Assembly (NCBI GenBank): GCA_022497155.1
Contig: MU385745.1
Location: forward strand, 310,001 to 374,000
DNA: 64,000 nucleotides
Reading direction: 5' to 3'
Source: Whalleya microplaca
Taxonomy: Eukaryota; Ascomycota; Sordariomycetes; Xylariales; Xylariaceae
In this document: positions 32,676 to 45,000 of the stretch, piece after piece
Position numbering within the stretch: position 1 is the first letter of the stretch
How the letters are laid out: each line of letters starts with the position of its first letter
Made by a program: the position numbers and the translations under genes
The notes under the pieces: model-generated
Database searches by the model: none
What the model was told of the DNA's origin: nothing
Seen by the model: the letters and a program-made list of their open reading frames with translations, nothing else

Positions 32676-35437
32676 CTTGGCGACCTGCTCCTATGGATCG
32701 ACGCGACAGGTGAAGCAAGTCGGGAAGAAAACGCAAGTCGGCATAGAAGAGCCCGACTTGACTTGAAGAAGGGTCGAGAGGAAGGGTCGAGAGGAAGGGT
32801 CGAGAGGAAAGGTCTCGAGATGGTGACGACAACACTTAGGTCAAACTAGTTTCGGATACATTAAGTAGATATGTACTATCTATGGGACGCAATTGACAAG
32901 GTTGAGGCGTAGAGGAGGATCCGATGAGGTGGAAATAAGAAAGCATGCATGCATACAAGTTGGTTGGACGGCGTCGTGGGAGTTGTAGGGTACAGGATGG
33001 CTGGGTGCCGGGTGGGAAGAAAAAGTGTAAAAGTGTATAAAAAATGAGGTTGCGGGTTCGTGACTCGCGGTTCCTGATCTGCTGTAGGTAATAATTGATT
33101 GATGAATAAATTCTGGGAATTCTTGGCGCAGTCGTGCGTACAACTGTACTAAATAAGTACAAAGTACATACACACACCCACACACCACATACGAATCCCA
33201 AGCTTACCGGGGACAGGCCCCTAATGGTTGTCTTGGCTTTAGCTTGTGTAAGTGCCTGTAACGCGATGGAGCCGGGTAGCGGGCTTAGCGTAGATTGCTA
33301 ACACCTCTTGTCATGTTTCAACTCTGAACCCAAAAAGATACATAATACATACCTAACGTTTCTGCAACCTTACTTTTAAGTACATAACAATTATGCTAGC
33401 ACTACACATATGCATCTTACAAGTTAATTACAGATAGGTCAGTATCTCTGACTATAATACTCGTCAAGGTACTTTGAATAACTTACTTTAGAGGACTTAG
33501 AGGATCTAATGAATACTATCTATCTGCTGTGTACGCAGTAAGCCGTGTAAGCCGTGTAAGCCGTGCAGAGTTTCATATGTCGGCGTCTCGTTAGACAGAC
33601 AATAGTACGGGTTACCCTGTCATTTACCAATACAAAGGTGTGTCTGTCTCCCGCATATAGTTGCCCTTCCATAGTTGTTATTGATGGACTTCTTTCACAT
33701 TGGCCCGTACCTATTGAAAGGATTCTTATCAGACTCGAAGAGATGCGTCCTTCCTAATAAGTCTAGCAAATACCTACCCCCTTACATACATATGTACACC
33801 GTACATGTGCGGAATAGCCTATCCGATACCTGTATGTCACGTAGGACCCTACGTAATCATCGACTATCTTTGATCGGGAAACTGATAGAGCTTAGACTGT
33901 AAGAAGTCTTCTGTACAATGCAACTAAATAGTACTTTCGATTAATATCTGTAACATTCTGAGCAGAGTTATCTACGAATTATGAAATATCTGGCTACATG
34001 TAGTTGCCTGCGGTCAAGATGCCGCTGTCATTCATGAGCTAAAATCGATGCCAAGATGGAAACACATCAAGGGTTCCGGGACGTCGGACCATCCTGTGGG
34101 TACAAATGGCATCGGAACAGATGCGATGCAGGGCTATCATAATTATAGTTATTTGCAACATGTATGCGTACTCGCCAACTCAAACTCATCAGCCTACAAT
34201 TTGAGTTGCTGCCAGAAGTCTGGTAAGTTCGCTGTCAGAATGATAAACTATGTATCTCATATAACGTTATAAATCTTGCTTCCCTTACCGACGACTCAGG
34301 TGCTTCGATGTTCATCTTTTTTCAACTATGTACATACATACACCCACCCCAACTGCCCCAGATGCCCCCCACAGGCTCGACTCAACACCACTATCGAGAC
34401 CATCCAAATCGAGCAGCAATGCGAGATGTCATCTGCAGCATTCCGTTTCAGATGAGATGCCAAGTCAAAGGCATGTGCCAATTTAAACCTTAAAGCTCCT
34501 CGTTCTCAGCCCTTCAGCCCCAACCGAAGAATATATAAAAAGGTCAAGTCATTATTGCCGTATGGACTTGACTTGCAGGATTCGGGAGTGCCCGAAGATG
34601 AGTCCCAGGAATAGCTACCTAGGTAGCGATTCAATATTCGTCAACTATGTACACTAGAGCGGGTCACACACAAATGGTTACGTATACATCTTCTCGTGCA
34701 TTTTCCACTTACCAGGCCATCGGCTAGAATCCTCCCGTGCACGCTCCTGGTAGTGGTGGAAATGGTCTCATTGAGCGAAGTGTTGCTCGTTCGTTAGGTG
34801 ACAACTCCACGCAGGCGCAGAACAGAACGTAACGCGCGCCCCATATATAGCCTGAAACGGCACAGCCATCGGGCCAAATTCGTCAATGAGACGCGTTGAA
34901 GCTTGCGACGCCCATCTAAACCCCCAAGTCCAAAAGTCGTGCCATTTTTACTTGCGGCGCGATGAATTGCGATTCTATTCGGCGAGGAAATTCCCATGCA
35001 ACGATATCGGCTTCATTGAGCGGTCCATAATATGACCGCCTCGGTATGACTTTGCAGCCAGATATCTTACAAGATGTTGCGCCAACGTCAACTTATTATG
35101 GTCGGGGTACGTATGAGCACTTTACAGGTGGGGTCTCTTAACAAGAGTCATGAACATGAAAGTTACGACATCTACAAGTCAGGTAGAGAAAACATAGTTT
35201 TGTATATAGTAGGTTATACATGATTTCGTACATAGCGCCGCGCTAATAAGCAGTACTAATACAGGATGTAAGATAGGTATCATTGCTGAATATCGACTCC
35301 ATTTTCTCCAAATCATAACTTCGTAGATGATATCGTATAACAGTATGAAACTCGAACTCTAACCAAGCTGTTAGGCTCCCTTTCACAGAACAAATGAAAT
35401 GCAATAAGCCCAAGCAGACTTAACATCCGCTCAGATA
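32676..35437. other. Intergenic region
   Basis: 2.8 kb without a supported gene. It includes the 14-bp tandem repeat at 32,768-32,808 in the GT32 promoter region, a short GTGTAAGCC triplication near 33,540-33,566, and an AT-rich stretch around 33,330-33,960. Many short frames exist; none has recognisable content. Confidence 0.5.
32768..32808. repeat. 14-bp tandem repeat
   Basis: Three near-perfect copies of AAGGGTCGAGAGGA in the region upstream of the GT32 gene's ATG, about 90 bp from the start codon, thus in its likely leader or promoter. A regulatory role is possible but unsupported. Confidence 0.8.
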
Positions 35438-36060
35438 TCAGATATCATGGCCTAGATCGTTATTAGTCAGTCATCACAAAAAAAAAATCACGGCACCAAA
35501 TGCACCACAACGGGAGAACTCACGCCCCAGGTGCTTCCCGCGCTTCGAGACCTCGCGCGCGTGGTACTGCTTGATCTTGGCGCGGCGGGCCTCCTCGGCG
35601 GCCTCGACCTCGAGGCGCTTGACCTCCTCGCGGGCCTCGCGGACGCGGCCCCGCGCGGCCGCCAGCGCGCGGTCCGCGTCGCGCTCCGCCGTCTCGGCCT
35701 GCTGCACGCGCTCGCGCGCCTGCACGATCGACGGGTCCATGTCCGCCGTGTTGCCGTGGCCGAAGGTGCGCTGCAGCACGCTGCGGTGGCGCGATGAGGG
35801 CGAGGTGTCTGTGCCTGGAGGGGGTGGTGGTGTTTGTGTTAGTCTTCGTGTAGTTGGTGGTGAGTGCCGTTATGCCTGTGAGTTGATTAAGACTTACCTG
35901 AGTGCCGGGAGCTGCTGGTGGTGGTGCTCCGCGTACGGGTTGTGGATGTGGGAGAGGGAGAGCGGTGGCGGGAGCCGAAGAGACCGTGCTTCTTCTCGGG
36001 AGCAGGGGCAGGCTCCTCGTAGACCTCCTCTTCGGGCTTGCGGCTAGAGAACAAAGGCAT
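35438..36060 (-). CDS. Conserved fungal coiled-coil protein, three exons
   Basis: Function not known; I recall similar proteins in other Pezizomycotina but no name. Exons are 35,898-36,060, 35,524-35,814 and 35,438-35,451; introns of 83 nt (GTAAGT..CCAG) and 72 nt (GTGAGT..CTAG). All joins keep the frame and the product is 155 aa. The N-terminus, MPLFSSRKPEEEVYEEPAPA, is followed by KKHGLFGSRHRSPSP and a Ser/Thr/Arg-rich linker. The middle is a heptad-like Ala/Glu/Arg helix (roughly residues 85-145, ARERVQQAETAERDADRALA and on) that should form a coiled coil. The C-terminus is KHLGRHDI. The last exon carries only four codons plus two bases, so it was found from the splice sites and the conserved-looking GRHDI ending. 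Exon 2 is very GC-rich, which creates long antisense frames. Confidence 0.75.
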
Positions 36061-37013
36061 CTTGATGAGGCTTTACCTTGGTGGTAAGTAAGCAATATTG
36101 AGAGTTGATGTAAGTGGATGTAAGTGGTTATAAGACAGATGTATCAGATTTGTTCGGTATGACCTAACATTCTATAGAAATATCTAAAGAAGTCTCAAAG
36201 AAAGAAGTCAGGCAGTGGACAGCCTCCCTATTTCAACATCTCGATATGCCATGCTGTGCATCGCATCACTCGATGCTGATAGTCATGACGCAAACTGGTT
36301 TCTGGAAGTTGGATATGCTCGACAGCAGATCAGCCCAAGTGACGTACTAGAAGCTACGGCCAACATCGATCTGATAGGCGGATGGCGACAGGAGTGGGTC
36401 CAGATAGGACCCGTATGGGGAAAATGCAGGGTCCTCTTAGCGTAAGCAACCCTGAAGTTGATCTAATAAGGGTCATCCGGCCTTTTGGGGTATTTGGCAA
36501 CATTATCATCCTCGATTGATCACCGTGGACGAATCTGGTAGTTCCTGGATTCTTGGCAGTTCACCCGGTCTATGCCATTACGCATTCAAATTCCAGTTGT
36601 TGGCATCTGGGCAGTCTAGGCCTAGACTATCACCCAGCCGTGTTAGTCGACGGTCTCACGTAGTGCTAGTAGTATGATCTTGGGCATTGAAATCAAGATA
36701 AACAACTAAGCACACCTCCAGATTACCTCATCTCATCATGCATGCAAGGCTCTCACCTCGATTGCATTTCCTAGAATCTAGGTCTCATAGTCGAGCCAAA
36801 CACTGACTAGTTTCCAGACCAGCAGGCAGAGAGTCGCATTCTTATACTCAAAGCTGAGCCTGACCTGAGACGAAACTGATCACCAACCGACCAGCGATTT
36901 GGTCAGCGTAATCCTGCAAGCGAACCTTATCTCGGGTAAAGGACATATCGCATAATCTTGCAGTGTATGTAATTTGGTAACACCGGTTCACTATATGTAA
37001 TGTGTGAATTGCT
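36061..37013. other. Intergenic region
   Basis: 950 bp between two minus-strand genes. A 76-codon + frame at 36,215-36,445 has no recognisable content. No other feature seen. Confidence 0.5.
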
Positions 37014-37705
37014 TCAGGTTATTCTATATGCACTATCGGAGGCCGTTAGTGAATAATCTCGCGAAGGGAATGAGGATAAACTCACTCATATACAACTTCT
37101 AAGCCTTTCCAAAGACAACTTCCGATCCACATCGCGGCGTTCAGCTGCGCCGAATATCGCTCGTCTGAAGTTTTCATGGAGATAAACACTCTATACTGAC
37201 ATAGTCTTGGGTCTACTTGCTCCGACATGGCTGGATCTTGTAGTGCTGCCATGATCTCCGGCGGTCCAGTCCTGTACCCTCGCGTCTTGCACTCAATACT
37301 ATAAATCACGTTAACTTCATACTGATGTAATGCAAACAAGCCGGCTCACTATGCTGGCGGCTCATCATCGGTTTTCAAACGGTGAGTGGCCTCTACGTGA
37401 GTCGCTGCGGTCTTTCCGTAGACGAGGTCCTGGCTATCTTGTCCTCCGTTCTGGACACCATAATGTCAGTACGTTGCACACCGACCTTGCATGCAAGGGA
37501 TGCTCACCAAGACTATACCGTGTCCAAAGTGGCCTGACCAGACCCCCTCGGAGAACGTGGTCCACTTCTTAAATGAGTCGCCGACAGCGACTGATGCCGA
37601 CTGTGGATTCAGGGCCACCGTCATACGGAATTCGCATTCTAGATGCGGAGCCGGAATGGATATGTGAGGATAGGGGAAGTCTGCCCTAGCTCTCAATGCT
37701 TCCAT
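37014..37705 (-). CDS. DUF3237 (UPF0311) protein, four exons
   Basis: DUF3237 proteins are small beta-rich proteins of unknown biochemical role found in bacteria and fungi. Four exons can be joined without breaking frame: 37,508-37,705, 37,350-37,450, 37,086-37,298 and 37,014-37,032, giving 176 aa. Introns are 57, 51 and 53 nt with GTGAGC/GTGAGT donors, TAACG or CTAACG branch sites and CAG/TAG ends. Supporting family motifs: LECEFRMTVAL near the N-terminus, NGGQDSQ at the second exon start, HRLKTDDEPPAYIECKTRG across the second join, YRTGPPEIM, DPRLCQYRVFISMKTSD, and MWIGS followed by VVYDAYRIT at the end. The last exon is only 19 nt. It is a stand-alone gene; nothing around it hints at a substrate. 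Confidence 0.85.
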
Positions 37706-39564
37706 TGAAGCGTCACTGCAGGATTATATTAGATGCAACGCCTGAATAAAACTGCATGTCTGAGGATCCATTACTTTTGTACGGTCGGAGCTGGCTGTAT
37801 TGGTTGCGAGCTTGTAATCGGGTTCTTCTCTACTGCATCTTGTTCATTCTGCCGTGCTTCGTCGGTAGCTCGCCAATCTGCCAAAAACACTACAGTTCGC
37901 GTGTCCCAAGCATGCTCTTCGGAAGGGACATCCATCCTAATGCAGATAGGTATAATCTCCTATCGACCGGTCGTAGGCGGGAAATACCCCCAAATTCAGT
38001 TATGAGAGTTGTTTATGATATCTCGCTTTGCTTCCGATGGGAGTGTCGGCCCAAGGAGATAAGCACTATGTATGCGAGGGCAGGATCCAACATGCATATT
38101 CCAATCAAATCGGAGTAACGTCAGCCCGTCGAAGGGCTGAGGATTGCCCCCAACTTTTACATTCTACCGCAGCGTGATAGTTAGCTAGCCGAGTCCCTCC
38201 ATCACCGGGAACGAATGTGTATGTGAAACGAGGTAGAAACTTCTGCGCTACCTAGTGTTTGCGCGCAAAAGCCTGAGGTTTCCACCAGCAGATGGGTTAG
38301 CTATAAGACGAGTTAGGTTCGATTCCTAACAGCGCTATATGGTTATTCGCCTGTTAGCTGATCTCCACCTACGTTACCTATCTATACATCTCGTAGTTGA
38401 TTGGTCGCGGAGTTTCCGCGCGACTCGATAATGTAATGGAAAGCTGAAGTTTTGCAAACTGTTGAGATGGACTTTTGGTTGGCTGCTCAGAATAGAATTC
38501 CAACAACCTATTCGAGCCTACCTTGAAGATGAGTAAAGACATGTAACGCTGCCCCAGAAATCACAAGCGAAAAAAGTAGGTTAGCGATGCTAGTTTCAAC
38601 GACAATTTGACTTTCCTCCTCCCCCTCGCGCCCATACGAAACCCTGTCAAAATTGGGGGCCAGGATCCAGTAGTAATAAGGTTGTCCAACCGAAGGCGGA
38701 CCGACCCCTAATCCTCCCCCAACTTTGGACCCAAGACCGATCTATCGCGCATCGGGCAGGCAAGTCGGCAGTGATCACCATGCAAGTCACGCCACGACAG
38801 AAAATAGAAAGCCCGTTTTGGGAGGTCTCTGTCCAACGACAGAAATGAGGTAAGGAACGTGGCCGATATCCCAACAGTATTAGTAGCATGAATTGAATAG
38901 TAACTAATCGTCAACCCTAATCCCCCAGGTGCTCAATGCGGGAACTGTGTTCTGGCTTGTGGTCCTTGGCTCTTGGTTGTGAAAAGGGGGCCGTCGTTGG
39001 GCGTTTCGATCCCAGAAACATTGTCTTACTGTAGAACGTCTGTGGAACTCATAGATGGCAGAAATCCATCTTACCGCCTCTCTGCCAGAGCCTCTCTAAG
39101 CTAGTTTCACAGTGGGTGTGTTTGGCATAGGAGGCAAGGTTTTGTATCCCCGAATGAGGTCTCAGAAATACGTGCCGACCCAACATTCACCCAGTATCAC
39201 TCAATAGACGCTGGCAATAGATGATGATCAAACGTATTTTATTCGGACTAATTTACGTATCAGTTATCGCGCACTTGTCTGTAATGACTGTCGAACTTGT
39301 GTCATAAGCCAATAACTCGGCCCACCGAACTTCTATGCGCTCCATCAAACAGCTAACTCAATACTCTGCGGTCTTGTGTGTGTGTCGTTATCATTGAATG
39401 TCCTCGCCTTGATCTCACGAAGTGTATGCCTCGAGACTATTTGCGCAGCCTTTTGTATAAACGTATATATGTAGATGTAGTTCTCCTTTGATTCCTCGAT
39501 GCAGCCTAGACTGTGATCTCCCTATAATCGACTTTGTCTCTTAGGAGGATATTCATCTGGTCCT
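37706..39564. other. Intergenic region
   Basis: 1.9 kb without a supported gene. It includes a 120-codon + frame (37,756-38,118) with no motif and a tRNA T-arm-like sequence at 38,315-38,325 that could not be folded into a full tRNA. Confidence 0.45.
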
Positions 39565-39867
39565 TCAGGTGGCACAGACGGGCGTGGACATGGCTCTGGA
39601 GATGGTGCACCTGACCGTCTGCCTCGGTCTGCTTCGTGGCGGAATTGTTCGGTTGGGTTTGTTTGTGACGTTCCCATGGTATAGCTTAGGCGATGTGAGG
39701 CTCTCGTCTCGAAGTCTCAACAGTCGGGCCATATTTCCCTTTTGTGGAGTTGGTGGACCAAGAGGCAGAGGTGTATAAGGGATCTTTGTCGTCAGCCTCG
39801 ATCCGGAGGCATCAAAGGTTGTGGTGGGGTTGATAATGGCGAGGAGAAAGAGGAGAGGTGATTCCAT
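39565..39867 (-). CDS. Possible small secreted protein, uncertain
   Basis: A 100-codon frame from ATG at 39,867 with a hydrophobic N-terminal stretch (SPLLFLLAII) that could be a short signal peptide, then a Pro/Arg/Thr-rich chain with two cysteines near the C-terminus (VRCTIS and PVCAT). It lies 109 bp downstream of the transcription-factor-like gene on the same strand and may simply be part of that gene's 3' untranslated region. I see no family match. Confidence 0.22.
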   Translation of the reverse strand: MESPLLFLLAIINPTTTFDASGSRLTTKIPYTPLPLGPPTPQKGNMARLLRLRDESLTSPKLYHGNVTNKPNRTIPPRSRPRQTVRCTISRAMSTPVCAT

Positions 39868-39975
39868 TGTTCGCACTTCGTATCATTTCTATTTTGTTGA
39901 TTTGTTTCATTAAAAATTATTAGTACATCCGTTAGTTCGTCAGTATTTGTCGTATCCATCTGGCCTCGTGCAGAA

Positions 39976-42078
39976 TCATGGTCTGAGATAATCTCCGATC
40001 CTGGACCACACAAGGTCGAGTTGGTTTTCACACCAGCTGTCCAACCACATAATATCCCTAAGCTTCGTTGTAAGGGTATCCTTGTCCAAGATATTCCTCA
40101 TACGACAGTATCTCTTTAACGCATTGATGAGGAACTCGTGGTGGTCTCCGAGCGCGATCGTGTGGTGCGCGAAGGAATAGTCGTGAGATGAAATTGGTAC
40201 GCGGACGCAAGATCCCACGAAGAGAGCCCAGAGAAGTATATTTGCATGGAGGTCATCCCTTGGCTCTGTGGACGACGGTATGGTAGGAAGTGATGTGTCT
40301 GACGAATATGTAATCCAACTTTCTGTCCCTGAACTTCCTCCACTGCATTGAGACAGAGGGCTTCCATGTGGCTCGGGGTCTGATAGAAGGTCCAACGTTA
40401 ATATAGGGTCACAGAGAGACGACAACAGTGCTTCAATAAGTGCTCGATGTCTATGAGCCGCAGGAGGTTGGCCTCTCACGGCAAGATGCAAGAACAAATG
40501 TGCTGCATATATAAGGGTATCAGACAAGTCAGTGGCCGAGGGACATTTTGGTTGATTGTCACCTTCGACGGAGGGGATTAAAGGGAGAGATTCTGCTCTT
40601 TTCGAAGAGTGGCGATTCCGAGACGCCTCTTCAAGTTGACAGAGTCGCCATTCAACTAGATAAATCGAGTCGCTAGTCTGTACTCTTTCTGTTGACATAC
40701 TTTCGAGCTTCGTGTAATCAAATTCGTTGATACATTCGGTAATCGAATATAATAACTCGAAAAGTTCAATTGCTTCTCGGTTTTGAATGATGAGATCCTT
40801 CATTCCAAGTGGTTCCATGTTGGCCAACATCGAGCGGCTTATGAAACGATCATGGAGACTTAGAGAAGACGCAAGCTGTGGGATAAAGGGAAACGCTACA
40901 GGCGTATGAGCCGCAGTGGCGTAAGAAAAGTCGGCCCTATCATAATGGTTAATTATCATTCTTAAAGATATAAGTGAATCCTTACCATGCGATGGCCCGT
41001 TGAAGTAGTGTACTGTGTTTAAATCCTTCTATAATCCCACCTCTAAGGTCTACCATTCTCTTCAAGCCATTCATATGCGCCGCCGCTGCCGTGAATGAGC
41101 CAATATGAGCCTATAAATTGTCAATTCAATGACTCTTATCGCCTGCTTGTCAGATACTTATCACTAACTTCAATGTTGACCAGAAGGGCAACGGCGACAA
41201 TAACACCATCCGAGACGGGCTTATCATCATCCTTGCCCTCCAAGTTCAGTCTTTCGTTGATGGACTTCACTGCTTGGAAGCGGTGGAAGTCAATAGTGCT
41301 TGTATCACCCCACATTGCTAGAGAATTATGCATGGCTGCTACCATTGCGAGAAAGGCATGTGTAGCGGCTGTATCGACTTGTATCTATCGCGTATGTTAA
41401 CCTCGGTTAGCAATGTAGCGCCCAAGAGAAACTCACCGACTCCATCCAAGTCCCGTGGGGGTTCATTGCAAAGGCATTGGCGAGAAAGCCAGTATAATCT
41501 ACGCTAGATTAATATATGTCGTGACATATGATGAAGGAGGAGGAGCTGCATGCTTGAACGGAGACCCCGAGAAGCGATGAAGGATCCCACTTACAGGTGT
41601 TCATGTACGTCGGCGCTCCCGCTCGGTTGAACCATTTTTCAACAAACTTCTCCCGTGGCGATAAGCACACCGTCATGCAGTACTTCAGCAAGTTCTCCGT
41701 CATAGGTGTTGTCTCTATCCGTAGCAGTGAGAAGTTTGGCAACTCCTTTGCGACCGTCAAGGCGAGCTCACTCGTGATCATCGACGTTTTCCAATTTGAC
41801 TTGTCTTCAGGGGTGACGGCAACGCCCTGGTCTCTTGAAAGCACGAGTGATTTCTTGTTGGCCTCCGTTGAACCCGCCGGCTTCAGTCTGAACTTCGAGG
41901 TGCGCTCCTTTTGTGTGCTCGATTTCTTCACTTGAGGCGTACTGGTCTCCTTCGGCAACTTTTGCCGTCTCGCGTGTGAACGCACTTTTCGGCGCGTCTC
42001 ATCATCGCGCGAGACGGTGTTGATAGAGGTGATGAACTGGAATCCTGTACTCATACTCGATGTTGATGTGAGACCCAT
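39976..42078 (-). CDS. Fungal transcription-factor-like protein without zinc cluster
   Basis: Five exons join in frame to 615 aa: 41,595-42,078, 41,437-41,498, 41,169-41,384, 40,986-41,110 and 39,976-40,936. Introns of about 49-96 nt carry good donors (GTAAGT, GTGAGT, GTTAGT, GTAAGG) and end TAG. The N-terminus reads FQFITSINTVSRDDETRRKV then RSHARRQK, a start seen in many fungal proteins related to the Zn2Cys6 factors (fungal-specific transcription factor domain 2 / DUF3468 group). The middle exons encode YYTGFLANAFAMNPHGTW, HAFLAMVAAMHNSLAMWGD, and AHMNGLKRMVDLRGGI, which are the typical helical-domain motifs. There is no CX2CX6C cluster, so DNA binding is not indicated; it may be a regulator or a degenerate member. 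Target genes are unknown. Confidence 0.72.
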
Positions 42079-45000
42079 GGTGTGCTAGACGCGTTCGAGT
42101 CGAGTGTACACGGTCATGGGAGCATGTTCTCGTCCTATAACCGAGGCCATCTTAGAGTATTTAAAGCAGACATGGACTTTGATACATTAGCAAGCCCCAT
42201 CCCTACCTTGCTAGCAGTCCGACGAGGCTTGAAAAGCACAGCCATCTAATGAATGCAACGCGATTCATGACTTATCAGTCCATTCCGAGGCACTTTGCAC
42301 GCAGATATCAGGGTCGTCCATGACAAATCCGTATGAAAGCATCTGGACCGTCGATCAGCGCCTAACCGCTGGGCTGCAAACAGTAAGCCCAGTGAGGTCG
42401 GATCCCTACAAAGCCGTGGAACCACTCTGGCCTCAGCAAGTTTAGCGACCTTCTCGCGCACTCAGCCACTAACCTCTGCCCACTTGGAGCTTAGTAGCGG
42501 GAATTGGCGCTTGGCAGACGCTCCAACAGACCGGATATCCCCTGTTCGCTATCTGATGACAGATCTTCTACCACCACATAGCTTGCGACTAACATTGAAG
42601 CGCTTCTTTCTTATTTGATATCCCCCACAGCATGTCGAACATGGGGAGACTGCAACGCCGCCAAGCTGGTCCAAGGGAATAGAGTTTGGGGGCTAAATGT
42701 TAGGTACGTCACGGCTGCATAACATGGAGGCTCTGATGGCTGCACAACTGGAAGCAGAGCAGCCCGGCAGCTCCCGGAAGGGCCCTGTCCAGCTGAAATC
42801 GCCAGAGAACTCCTGCAAGCTTCGTACGTGAGCGTGGCGAAGCTCTATAACGTGCAAGAGTAAACTGAGAGAGTTCCGGTTTTTCCAGGTAACATAATAT
42901 TAATATCAGTTTTGGCTTCCGTAACATCTGCACCCGCACAACACAGCTTAAGTTTCATTTTCTACATCGGGCAACCCTTGGATCCAAAGGTACAACTAGA
43001 ACTCGTTGCCTGCCGTCGCCTTACCATTACTACGCAGTAGCCATGATAGTGTAAGCGCACGGTCATGAAGATGTAAGCACACCCGCATGGCCCCCAATGA
43101 TGTCGAATGCTCACAATTGCGATCAATTATCTCTGGACTTTCCAATAGCTTGACCGAGGTTGGATTAATAAGGTTCTACTCAGATCTTAGGCGAGCTGCA
43201 GCCAACCCTTTACTCCGCTTCCCCCTCATATGTTTTGCCTAGGGCAACATATTACAGCCCTTGCGGCTACTACTTAGATATGTACTCTTCATGCCAGCTG
43301 CTCCCCAATACTGTGTAGTATCCTGACGCGTCGTGATGCTGTGCTCCCAGGTATTTGACTGTGCATCTCCGGAGATTTCGCAAATGCTCGGGATATCGTC
43401 CTTAGGTTGTTTCAATAGCACAGTGAAGGTCTTATCTCCACTCGAAACAGAGCTATGCTTCGTATTGACCTGTCCTTAGTAGGAACCTCTTCGTTATCAA
43501 GCGGCTAACACTAATTTATAAGCGCTAAGATAGATCTAAGCCTCGTGTCTGCAGATAGATAATCACCCGTGCTTGGTCTTATAACTCTTGCGTAGGTCCT
43601 TTGAATAGCTCCTGCACTTTGTGGTGATAGTATCATTCTTTGGCCCTCGACGTTGCGTCTTGGCTAATGCTAGTATATCTAATGCCGATGCTTCTAGTGC
43701 CTGCGCCTTTTCCAATGGCTCAAGCTGTTCTTGATGATCTCCAATCTATTTTTAGTCGAAGATTGATGCTGTGAAGGACCAGTTACTCCTTTCGATCGTA
43801 CTTCCACCTTTGGTAAAGTAGGTTCGAAACCCTCAAGATGGTCCCAGCTGGTATTTGATATGCTTCATAAATCTCCCCGCTCCGTATTCATACCTCTGGT
43901 GCTTCTAGTCTTTGTCCTACTTCAACGGCGTGCGTATACTAGAGATTATCCTTATGCGCTTGCCCCTTCCGTTGAAGTCTCGTACGTCCTCTAGTTTTAG
44001 TTCTATGATGGCCTCTTTAACTCTGGCTGGTTCATAGGGAACTCCCCTCTAGTTTCAGGGCCATTTCTCACTCATCAAACTATCTGTTCTCAAAGCTGTC
44101 AATTGTGATTGAGGGTGATCAATGCTGCATAATATGTAAGTGTTCATGAGGAAATTGAATCTTGTAGACCTACCTAGAGGCACGATTTTTATGTTATGCC
44201 CCTTGCACTTGTCCGTGAGCCCTTTGCAAAACTCTCTGTAACTTGATAATACCATTCGCTTGGAAACGTGGGTTAGTACTCTTGACTGTTCGACATCTTG
44301 AACTTAGGGTAAAATCGTTGTATTATGTTAGTTGATGTACTAGAGTCTAAACACTTCACCGGATATGACCGTAAGTGTCTAATTCTTGATACGACCTCAC
44401 TAAGACATCTTCTCATTTCGTGTAAATCGTATGATGTTAAAATAACCTCGTTCTGTCCTGTCCCCAGCCATTATGGGAGAACTGTACCGATATATGTAGA
44501 AATAGGGGTAGGGACTTGCCCAAATTCGTGATTCTACTCCCATATTCGTCTTTGATCATCGCATTTTATGCTTCCGACGTAAGTATTGACAATCCCTTTA
44601 AAGTTTTTCACTTAGATATCCTAACGCATGTCTGGTAAATATTCTAGTGTCGTTTTCACGAATTGAATGGAATCCATAAGGTGACCATCATACAACAGTG
44701 GCACATCATGAATGATCGCAAACTTGAGCATGCGAAACGCCATACCTACTTATATATCACTAAGTGGTTTTGCTGGCAAAACCTTGACGCCATGACACAT
44801 GTGTGAGAGTATTGACAACCAGTCAACCGGCTAAATCTCTACTTAAGCTTGCCTTGACTGGCACTTGTGCACGTATATGGGTCCGGCCTAAACTCTGACC
44901 TGACGTGAGAGGCCTGCGACCGCTCTAGACAGATCTATTGATTCTATAAGTAGACCACATACTCATTCTATGGTAGAACACTCTGCCATTCAAGGAGCTA

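Noticed and set aside
35520..36095. 191-codon minus-strand frame and + strand frames over the coiled-coil gene
   Set aside because: Other frames of a GC-rich exon; the spliced three-exon model explains the region better.
38254..38337. tRNA-like sequence with an exact B box (GGTTCGATTCC) and a T-arm
   Set aside because: The possible acceptor stem pairs imperfectly with several G-T pairs, and no D-arm or anticodon arm can be placed, so no tRNA is called.
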